Below, piece after piece: positions 8,937 to 17,509 of a stretch of 21,890 nucleotides of DNA. Numbering within the stretch: position 1 is the first letter of the stretch; the number at the start of each line of letters is the position of its first letter. The stretch is from Cochliopodium minus (Eukaryota > Discosea > Himatismenida > Cochliopodiidae). Below the pieces are notes generated by a model. That model saw only the letters and a program-made list of their open reading frames with translations. It had not been told where the DNA came from and made no database searches. A program made the translations under genes and the position numbers. The stretch covers positions 1 through 21,890 of the forward strand of contig JAMYWO010000496.1 of NCBI GenBank assembly GCA_024220525.1, read 5' to 3'.

Positions 8937-11900
8937 CCTTTTTTTTATGATTTACCTTGATCATTAGTGTTTAATTTAGATTCTAGGACACAGTTCTCGG
9001 AATCATTCTTTCCACAAAATTGTTTTTCAGAAATTTGGGAGGAGAGACAAGTGTGAGGAGCGGAATTGAAAGAGAAGACTTGCCATTCACAGTCTCCACC
9101 AACGAGAAACTCGGTATTCTCGTCGCATTTGCTGGTGAACAGGTGCTCATTCTCAGCGTCAAATTTCAAAGCAGAGAACCTCTCGTTTTTGGAATCTTCG
9201 TACTCAATGGAAACAGAACTGAAAAGATCGAGTTGTGGAATGAAAGTCGCTTCAGTGGATGGAAGGAGGACGAATGAGAAGTCGGAGGATTGGACTACAG
9301 AACGAGGAAGGAGGAAGTGAGGACTTCTCTTTCTTTGAACATCCTTGAAGGAGTCTTTGTTCTCCACGACTCTAGAGAATCTGAGCACTCTGTCTTCTCC
9401 CTTCTTTCCTTTTTGACCAGGGTTTCCCTTGTGACCTCTCTTTCCAGGCAAACCTTTTTGACCTCTGCGACCGTGATGTCCGTTGGCACCTCTGTTTCCC
9501 TTTACACCTCTATTTCCTTGGTAACCCTTGGCACCACGTTTTCCATGGTGACCACGTGGGCCTCTGATACCTCTGAACCCTTTGTCACCCTTGTTACCCT
9601 TGATGAGCGGTCTCTTTCCTCTGTTACCCTTAACTCCTCTGCGACCTTTGCTACCCTTGCTTCCCTTTGATCCTCCTGCACCAGTTGATCCCTTGACTCC
9701 CCAATCACCGTCGAATCCTTTGTCGTAATTGGCATCACCTTTGTTTCCTTTCAACCCTTTGTCTCCAGTGGTACCTTTATCTCCCTTACTGCCTTTGTCT
9801 CCCTTTATTAAACTAGGATCACCCTTGTTCCCTTTATCACCCTTGATACCCTTATCACCTTTATCTCCGTCATTTCCCTTGTCTCCTTTCAACCCTTTAT
9901 CTCCTTTGTCTCCTTTATGCTCTCCTTTTTGTCCAATATCACCCTTAAATCCTTTATCTCCTTTTTCGCCAGTTAAACCAACATTACCAGCAAAACCTCT
10001 TTCAGCAACATTTCCCTTGTTTCCATTGTCTCCTTTGTCACCTTTATCTCCGTTGTTTCCTTTGTTTCCCTTGTCTCCTTTTATACCCTTTTCTCCTTTA
10101 TCACCCTTACTACCCTTGTCTCCTTTAATACCTTTATCTCCCTTAATCCCTTTGTCTCCTTTATCTCCTTTATCTCCATTAATTCCGTCATCTCCTTTTT
10201 CTCCTTTGCTTCCACTCATGTTTTTGTCTCCCTTGTTTCCCTTATCTCCAGTATCACCCTTATCCCCCTTATTTCCTTTATCTCCCTTGCTTCCCTTCAC
10301 TCCTTTATCTCCTTTATCACCTTTGTCTCCACTATCACCTTTATCTCCTTTTATTCCTTTATCTCCCTTGTTTCCTTTTACTCCTTTATCTCCTTTACTT
10401 CCCTTGTCTCCTTTTAAACCTTCATCTCCCTTGTCACCTTTATCTCCTTTTATTCCTTTATCCCCTTTAAAACCTTTATCTCCCTTGCTTCCCTTATCTC
10501 CCTTGTTACCTTTTTCTCCAATTCTATCTCCTTTATCTCCTTTATCTCCTTTGTTTCCTTTGTCTCCCTTGTTACCTTTATCTCCCTTCACTCCCTTGTC
10601 TCCTTTGCTTCCTTTTTCACCTTTTTCTCCTTTCTCTCCTTTCACCCCTTTATCTGCAACTGCTCCAGCATCTCCTTTAATACCTTTAGTACCTTTAGTA
10701 CCTTTCTCTCCTTTCTCTCCAAAGTCTCCCTTATCTCCTTTATCTCCTTTTATATTGTTGTCACCAGTGAAACCTTTCTCTCCCTTCAAACCCTTGTCTC
10801 CCTTGTCTCCTTTAAGACCTTTGTTACCTTTGTCCCCTTTTGTTCCCTTATCTCCTTTGCTACCCTTATCGCCCTTATCCCCAGAATCGCCTTTGTCTCC
10901 TAATGTACCCTTATCTCCTTTACTTCCCTTATCTCCTTTGCTTCCCTTTAACCCTTTTTCATTTTGATCACCTTTGTATCCTTTATCTCCTTTGTCTCCT
11001 TTAGAACCCTTGTTACCTTTATCTCCATTATCATTGATTTCTCCCTTCTCTCCTCTGTTTCCTTTTAATCCTTTATCTCCCTTTTGTCCCTTTTCTCCGG
11101 TGAGTCCCTTATCTCCTTTCTCACCCTTATCTCCTTTTTCACCCTTTATTCCTTTATCTCCCTTATTCCCTTTATCACCTTTGTTTCCTTTTAATCCTTT
11201 ATCACCCTTCTCTCCCTTTTCTCCCTTTTCCCCGGTATCACCCTTATCTCCTTTTTCACCCTTATCCCCTTTATTTCCCTTGTTTCCTTTCAAAGCAACA
11301 TCTCCTTTCACTCCTTTATCTCCCTTATTCCCTCTGTTACCCTTATCGCCTTTGGCTCCTTTTTCTCCCTTATCACCTTTATCACCCTTATCCCCTTTAT
11401 TCCCCTTGTTTCCTTTATCTCCTTTGTCACCCTTATCTCCTTTATTTCCCTTCTCACCCTTGTTTCCTTTATTACCTTTATCTCCCTTATCTCCCTTGTC
11501 TCCTTTTTCTCCTTTATCTCCTGTATCACCTTTATCTCCTTTATTACCCTTATCTCCTTTTAACGCTGTATCTCCCTTATCACCTTTATCTCCTTTTATT
11601 CCTTTGTCTCCTTTGATACCCTTTTCTCCTTTGTTTCCTTTGTCTCCTTTATCACCTTTATCTCCTTTTAACGTTTCATCTCCTTTTATTCCCTTATCAC
11701 CAATCTCCCCTTTATCTCCTTTGTTACCCTTGTTCCCTTTATTACCTTTATCTCCTTTGTTTCCTATATCTCCTTTATCACCTTTATCACCTTTATCTCC
11801 TTTCGATCCTTTGTCTCCTTTATCTCCTTTATCACCTTTATCTCCTTTATTTCCTTTCAATCCTTTGTCTCCTTTGTTTCCCTTATCTCCTTTGCTTCCC

Positions 11901-12631
11901 TTGTCCCCTTTATCTCCTTTTAATCCTTTGTTGCCTTTGTTTCCTTTATCTCCTTTATCACCTTGTAACCCAAGATCCCCTTTCACTCCTTTATCTCCAA
12001 TATTACCTTTATCACCTCTATCTCCAGTATCACCTTCATTACCTTTTTCTCCTTTCTCACCTTTATCTCCATTTATACCTTTTTCTCCTTTTCCACCATT
12101 ATTATCATCCAATTTATTTCCTTTATCTCCTTTATCTCCAGTATCACCTTTTACTCCTTTATCTCCCTTCACTCCTTTATCTCCATTATTACCCTTATCA
12201 CCTTTTACTCCTTTATCTCCTTGGAGCCCTTGTGGGTAATAATCAAATCTTACATAACCAAACTTACAATTATCTATTGAGACATAAGGTTGAATCACAT
12301 TACCACTAATTTTACATGTATTTGGATCTGTATTATTTGGGTCTGGTGAACCATTCATATTGATTGTACAAATTTGATAGGTTGATAATAATTGTTCATT
12401 GGAATATAATTGGCAAGGAGTGACCAATGCTATTTCATTAATTTGAGTTTCATAAGGAAATCTTATTGAACAAGATGATAAATTCCATGGAATAGTAGCA
12501 CCTGTTGAATTCAATCCAGACAATGTACAATTTCCATATAATTGTGCATAAGAATCTCTAGCACAACTTATATAGGGAAGTATTGCCAATAAAAGAAGTG
12601 AAATGTAGAAAATATACTCCTTTCTCACCAT
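8238..12631 (-). CDS. Collagen-like protein B, G-D-K-rich secreted protein (1419 aa, 3 exons)
   Basis: Exons: 12631-8956, 8891-8677 and 8606-8238; donors GTAAAT and GTAAAA, acceptors TTCAG and TTTAG. The frame closes exactly at 1420 codons. Residues 1 to about 24 are a signal peptide (FYISLLLLAILPYISC). Next comes a cysteine N-domain with the shared pattern (TPCQL, QICTI, NTCKI, DNCKF). Residues 135 to about 1080 are about 315 Gly triplets, dominated by GDK, GNK, GSK and GEK, with about five prolines by eye. Register-keeping Gly replacements recur (GDT-ALK, GDV-ALK, GDQ-NEK). The last roughly 95 residues of the rod turn basic (RRG, HHG, KRG). After a KR site comes the ten-cysteine C-domain (LVGGDCEW, CGYFCFFHQLE, HFSCSY, VVETFC), then about 90 residues of charged, probable coiled coil. 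The ATG at 12631 is the first in frame and leads straight into the signal peptide. This is a paralogue of gene A; extracellular function is inferred. Confidence 0.91.
8898..8936. repeat. AAAAT microsatellite inside intron 1 of gene B
   Basis: The run is an A-tract followed by four to five AAAAT pentamers on the plus strand. It lies wholly within the first intron (8892-8955) of gene B, where it supplies the T-rich tract before the acceptor. Confidence 0.8.
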
Positions 12632-13022
12632 CACAATTTTTTTTTTAAAATTTTTTAATCTTGTCAAAATCTTTTTATTGACACCATCGGTTTTAAAAAA
12701 ATAAAAAAAAAAATTTTGAAAAGTGAAATATGCACTAATTTAGTTTATAAATAAAAAAATGATTTCATAAAGAAATCAATCAGATATCATTACCAAATCT
12801 TATTATAATTTGATTTTATAAGATCTCAATTATCATGATCCAAAAGGAAAGAAATGGACTCTCCTCCAAACTTGAACATATCTTTATATATTTTCTAAAA
12901 ATGGTAATTAGAATATTCAAGAAATGATTTAGTTATGATTATCAAAATTGGAGATTTGATTGAACAGAAAAAAGATCAAATTTTGATTTTTTTCTTTTTT
13001 TGTCCTTTCAAAAATAAAAAAA
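12632..13022. promoter_or_regulatory. Divergent intergenic region between collagen-like genes B and C
   Basis: This 391-bp AT-rich stretch separates the start codons of B (minus) and C (plus) and so should drive both, which makes co-regulation possible. Homopurine/homopyrimidine tracts flank each ATG. GATCAAAT occurs at 12974-12981, 42 bp before gene C. No coding stretch or RNA gene was seen. Confidence 0.5.
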
Positions 13023-15146
13023 ATGAAAATTTTATTTCTATTGATTGTCTTGTTTGTATATTTTGTACAATGTAAAGACATCTATGTTGGCAAAGGAACC
13101 TCAAAAGATAATTTGGAGATAATTTTTTTTGTTGGAATCAATAAGTGCAGAATAGAAGAGAATGCACAAATTATGGAAATAAATGGATGCAAGTTTGAGA
13201 GTTTTGATAAAATTTGTTTCATAAGGGGAAAGGATAAAGTGATTCAAATAACTGATTGTACATTTGAAAATAATGAAGAGAAATCCCAGAGTGGTAACAA
13301 ATTAAGAGAAAACATACCCTCTGAAGAGGCCAAGGAAGAAAATTTGATTAAGAAAGAATTTTTCCCTGATAGAGTGGCCCCACCAAGGGAAAAGAAGGGA
13401 AGAGGAAGAAAATATAAAGGACAAAAGGGAGAAAGAGGTAAAAAGGGAGATCCGGGTCTTCCTGGTGCAGATGGGCTGAATGGATACAATGGACTTAATG
13501 GAAAACGTGGTAAACAAGGTAAACCTGGAAAGACTGGTGATAAAGGTTCAAAGGGAGATCCAGGTTATGGATATGCTGGTCCAAGAGGAGATACTGGTAT
13601 TCAAGGCTCAACTGGATTTACTGGCCCAATAGGACCTACTGGTATACAAGGAGCTACTGGTAACGAAGGAGCTACTGGACTTCAAGGTCTTACCGGTCCA
13701 CAAGGGTATACAGGACCACAAGGACCAACTGGAGTCACTGGACAAACAGGATTGAAGGGAGATAAGGGGGAGATTGGAGATCAAGGTCCCAAAGGAAATG
13801 ATGGTGAAGATGGTAAACCCGGAAAGAAGGGAGATAAAGGAGAAGTAGGACAAAAAGGAAGAAGAGGAAAGCATGGTATTCAAGGAAGAAGGGGAAGAAC
13901 AGGAGAAAAGGGTGAGGTAGGGCCACAGGGTGAAAGAGGTAAAACTGGAGATACCGGACTTAAAGGAAGTCGTGGTAGAGAAGGTAAGCAAGGTTTTAAG
14001 GGATCAAGAGGTAGAAGAGGTGAACAGGGTTTCAAAGGCAACGACGGAGATAGAGGAGAGAAAGGTGATGTTGGAGAACAAGGTCCTATAGGGCGTCAAG
14101 GTAAAAAAGGAACAAAAGGTACAAAGGGAGAACAAGGAGATAGAGGTCTTAGAGGATTCAGGGGTGTTCGAGGAGAACGTGGATTCAGAGGAAAAACCGG
14201 TCATAAGGGACAAAAGGGTGAATCTTCTTATGTAGAGAAGAGAGTCGCAGAAGATATTGGTTTTGAAAGAAGCCAAAAGAGAGTTTTCTTGGTTCCAAAT
14301 GTTTCTGAAATTCCTCAAGAACTCACTTTGTTGAACCCTCAAATCAATTTGATGTATGTATCAAACGGCGAAAATACTTTTGGGTGGAAAGAAAGCAAGA
14401 TCATTAAGAATGTTGATCAAACTTTTACTGAAACTTGTGGAAGTGATCGTGTTGTGATCAGTGGGAAGTGCCAAATGAATGTATTCAACTTTGTCAAAAA
14501 GCTATCTCCTTGCCTCGTATCTGATTTCGATTCATTCCCTTGCAAACAAGATCAAGTGAATTGTATTTCGAGCATCACACCAAAAGATGGAGAATTTAAC
14601 AACCAACAACTTCCATTGGTAGAAAGCCTCAAATTTATCAACACTCTCAAAGAGGAGGTAGTTTTGTCTCCCCTTTGTACTATTCTCCAAACTTCAGATC
14701 TTAGCCAACCAGAATTAGATAAATGTGGATACTTCTGCTACATTCATCAATTAGATGCCGAATTCATTTCTGAAAGTTCTTTTTCATGCAAATACAACTC
14801 CCCTTCAGAGTTTAAAGATTCTCATGTTGTTTCTATATCTATTCAAACTTTCTGTGGTGACAAAGAAAACGAGGTCTCTAAAGATGGTACCAGCACTCAT
14901 CCTTTGACCATGTCTCAAGAGTTGTTGAATGAAAACAAGGTGTTGACCCTTGAAGTTGAATCTGATCACAAAGAGATTGAAGAGTTGAAAAATGAACAAA
15001 AACTAGAAAAAGAGAGAGAAGAAAAAGATGAAGAAACTTTGGCTCTCCTTATGCAAGAGATTGCAAAGTTAAAAAAACTTCAAGATCAACAAAATACCCC
15101 AAAGAATGTTGATCTCAATAATTCTATTGAATCAAAAATAAATTAA
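13023..15146 (+). CDS. Collagen-like protein C, short-rod member (707 aa, intronless)
   Basis: Residues 1-17 are a signal peptide (MKILFLLIVLFVYFVQC). The N-domain carries the four-cysteine pattern shared with A and B (NKCRI, NGCKF, KICFI, TDCTF). A charged linker leads to Gly-X-Y repeats at residues 133-401, about 89 triplets. They open with GDPGLPGADG, pass through a neutral Thr/Gln/Pro block (GPTGIQGATG, GPQGYTGPQG) and end in a basic RRG/FKG block. A QKR site precedes the C-domain (about 415-650), whose ten cysteines align with A and B: TETCGS, SGKCQM, SPCLV, FPCKQ, VNCIS, SPLCTI, CGYFCYIHQLD, FSCKY, IQTFC. The last roughly 70 residues are Glu/Lys-rich and heptad-like, a probable coiled coil. 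It has a single exon and an A-tract before the ATG. Very likely a secreted paralogue of A, B and D with the shortest rod. Confidence 0.94.
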   Translation: MKILFLLIVLFVYFVQCKDIYVGKGTSKDNLEIIFFVGINKCRIEENAQIMEINGCKFESFDKICFIRGKDKVIQITDCTFENNEEKSQSGNKLRENIPSEEAKEENLIKKEFFPDRVAPPREKKGRGRKYKGQKGERGKKGDPGLPGADGLNGYNGLNGKRGKQGKPGKTGDKGSKGDPGYGYAGPRGDTGIQGSTGFTGPIGPTGIQGATGNEGATGLQGLTGPQGYTGPQGPTGVTGQTGLKGDKGEIGDQGPKGNDGEDGKPGKKGDKGEVGQKGRRGKHGIQGRRGRTGEKGEVGPQGERGKTGDTGLKGSRGREGKQGFKGSRGRRGEQGFKGNDGDRGEKGDVGEQGPIGRQGKKGTKGTKGEQGDRGLRGFRGVRGERGFRGKTGHKGQKGESSYVEKRVAEDIGFERSQKRVFLVPNVSEIPQELTLLNPQINLMYVSNGENTFGWKESKIIKNVDQTFTETCGSDRVVISGKCQMNVFNFVKKLSPCLVSDFDSFPCKQDQVNCISSITPKDGEFNNQQLPLVESLKFINTLKEEVVLSPLCTILQTSDLSQPELDKCGYFCYIHQLDAEFISESSFSCKYNSPSEFKDSHVVSISIQTFCGDKENEVSKDGTSTHPLTMSQELLNENKVLTLEVESDHKEIEELKNEQKLEKEREEKDEETLALLMQEIAKLKKLQDQQNTPKNVDLNNSIESKIN

Positions 15147-15368
15147 TATATTTTAAATTTTAAATAATTTTTTTGATTAATATTAAACTTATCCACTTCA
15201 TGAGAGGAATCTGTATGTTCGAATCTTGAACTTAAATTTATTTAAATATATTTTTATTATTAATATTTATTATTTAAAAATTTCTTTTTCTCATTTGATT
15301 TAGTTCAAAAAATAAAAAATAATTGACCAAAGTATTTTGAGTTAATTAAACAAATTGAGTATTATCAA

Positions 15369-17201
15369 ATGGGATCATTTTCTATTGCACATTTACTCCT
15401 CATCATATTTATAATAAACATGAAAATCTCAAAAAGTTCGATTGTTGTGGACCTTGCAGATAATAAACCAACAAATATAACCACTTGGATGCATTTCAAG
15501 AGTAAGCCTATTCTCACACCCAATTCTTTTCTCTTCTTGTCTTCTTTGGATCCCAAGAATTTTTATTCTTGCAATAAATTAGATCCAAAAGAGTATGGAT
15601 TGAATTTCACTTTTATTGGAACCACAGTTCTCACTTTGGCTTATTCAGGCTGGTAATAAAAAACAATTTTATAGAGAGGAATTAATCAATTTTTTATCGA
15701 AGATATCTTGAATTAATAGAAAAAATTTAATTCACATTTATTTAAATTTGTTCCAATAGCTCAATAACTCGACATGCAAAGTTGATAGAAGATTCTGGGG
15801 CATTTGCAGGTAGGAATGATACAAAATAGGGATTTATAATAAAATATTTTTATATTATAATAATTTTAATTTATTTTTTCAGCGATCATAATATCGGGAA
15901 TACCATTTGTTGATGCGATCGGTATATCATAAAAAATTAAAAAAATGGTAATTATTATTCAATTTAGCCAAAATGAGCATAGAAAGCATCAGGATACCAG
16001 TCTTTATTGTCAGCACAACAGAAGGAACCAAAATGGCAACTATAATTGCAAAAAATTTGTTGAATGGACTTCCCACACCAATCTTTTTGCAAGATAATTA
16101 CAATTCGTTTAAGGTGTTAGGAAAGGGAGGGTTCTGGATCTTTCTCGAAGTGATCATCTTGTTGTTTTATTTGACTAACTTCATTCTCGGGATTAGATCG
16201 ATCTTTTTGCACGTGAAAAAGGAGGGATTCAAGTTTACCATTGCTCAAACAACCATATATGCCAACTTAGTGAGCACATTTTTGTTTTCGATAGTATTGT
16301 TCGATCCTCTCAATGTAATATCTTTTTTTTTTTTATTTTTTTTTTAATCTAAAACATTTTTTTTTTCAATAATTTTCCTTTTTTCTTTAGGTAAGGTATA
16401 TCGAGAATCAACAGTTCATCAACATTGTCATCCCACTATCTTTTCCTTCTCTTTTGACATCCATACTTCTTCTGTCCTTTTTCTTCAACGAAGTTTTAAT
16501 ATCTAAAGGTAAGAAAAAGAAACCGAAACTTGATTTTTTTAATTTTTTTTTTTTTTTATATCTATTTTTTAAACAGGTTTCATCAAACCTCAATTAACTA
16601 CTCTCAAATTCCCTTTTATGATCGTCTGCATTGGTTTTTGGGTTGCTTACATAGTGGATATCTGTTATTTTGCGACGTATCACTCAAGTGTTGAAGTTGC
16701 CAAAACAGGTATAACTTTTACCAATCAAAAAAATAAATCAAAAAAAAAAATTTTCAATTTTTATACCCCAATTATAGTTAATTTGATGAATGTTTTATTT
16801 TTTGGGTTAACTGGTTTATATTTCATGTTTGTTGCAACAATGATTTTAATCAGGCTCAAAAAGTATGAAAGCAAAATTTTGAAGAGGCTTTTTCCGTTGG
16901 TTGTATTAATTATATTCGGAATCATATTGTTTGAAATATTTTCTATTATTTCCACGATTGGTAGTTTTCTTTTTTTTTCTTTTTTTTTTAATCTTCAACC
17001 TTTTCTTATTTAAAAGGAGTTTTTAAATTGGACGTTTCACCCAGAACTTTTTTTACCTATTACACTATACTTTTCATCTCTACTGTTTTTATCTTGTCAC
17101 CCCAATTTCTCTATTTTCGAGAGCCAATCAAAGAAACGTCTTCGCTGAGACCATCTAACAATACATTGAATGCTTCTAACAAATTAGTTCAATTAAATTA
17201 A
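15369..17201 (+). CDS. PA-domain seven-transmembrane protein (445 aa, 8 exons)
   Basis: Exons: 15369-15652, 15760-15809, 15883-15921, 15968-16314, 16391-16508, 16577-16708, 16778-16960 and 17017-17201. All junctions are GT-AG and the frame closes at TAA after 445 codons. Residues 1-23 look like a signal peptide. Residues about 25-160 form a protease-associated (PA) domain: the junction-spanning AYSGCSITRHAKLIEDSGAF matches the family pattern of Cys, Lys/Arg and Ala before GA-x-x-x-II, followed by RIPVFIVSTTEGTKM. About seven hydrophobic spans follow (near FWIFLEVIILLFYL, IYANLVSTFLFSIVL, FINIVIPLSFPSLL, FMIVCIGFWVAYIV, LMNVLFFGLTGLYF, LFPLVVLIIFGIILF, FFTYYTILFISTVFIL). The tail is short and polar. 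Signal-peptide-peptidase-like proteases also join a PA domain to membrane spans, but their YD and GLGD motifs are absent here. A receptor or sorting role is possible; no function is assigned. Confidence 0.82.
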
Positions 17202-17509
17202 TGATTTTTTGTAATATTATTATATTTAACTTTATTTGCTTTATCAAACTATTATATATTGATCATTTCTATTTATATAGAATTTCTAGAAAAAAAAAAA
17301 AAAATTGGAAAAAATGAAAGCTGAATTTTCAAATTTAATGGGTATGGATGAATTATCCTTTTCAAATGAGTTCAATCAATTTCTCATCGAAGAATCAACC
17401 ATCAAATCAGAAGTAGTAAAAATAATTAAGAAAAAAAAAATCAGAAAATAATTCATGATCAATTCAAAAAAAATCACCAAAATAAAAAAAAAAAAAGAAT
17501 TATATCAAA
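17202..17509 (+). other. Intergenic region with one 45-codon ORF (17314-17451)
   Basis: This 308-bp stretch lies between the PA-7TM gene and the ankyrin gene and should include the latter's promoter. It contains an ATG after a long A-tract at 17314, opening 45 codons to a TAA at 17449-17451 (starts MKAEFSNLMGMDELSFSN, ends KKKKIRK). Its amino-acid mix is less AT-driven than random intergenic sequence here, and the block EFNQFLIEES faintly recalls the N-terminus of small Tim8-type chaperones, but no cysteine motif follows. It could be a small gene, an unspliced first exon of the ankyrin gene, or chance. Confidence 0.3.

Noticed and set aside
9729-12239. Two long open frames on the plus strand (412 and 421 codons) reading PLSPLSP repeats, opposite gene B
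   Set aside because: They are the antisense reading of the GDK-type triplets. A Gly-Asp-Lys repeat read backwards rarely yields stops. No signal peptide, introns or start context support them; the sense frame has conserved caps and a paralogous C-domain.
12632-12667. Upstream extension of gene B to a TTG at 12667
   Set aside because: There is no ATG in that extension, and it would place a basic stretch before the signal peptide. The ATG at 12631 gives a standard secreted N-terminus.
1467-15146. Giant-virus or bacterial origin for the collagen-like genes
   Set aside because: Large DNA viruses and bacteria do carry collagen-like genes, but spliceosomal introns in B and D, the same A-rich leaders and TAA stops as the neighbours, and the eukaryotic gene context argue for the host nucleus. 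An ancient transfer cannot be excluded.
15217-15225. GTTCGAATC, like a tRNA T-loop or internal B box
   Set aside because: No acceptor stem, anticodon arm or A box can be built around it.
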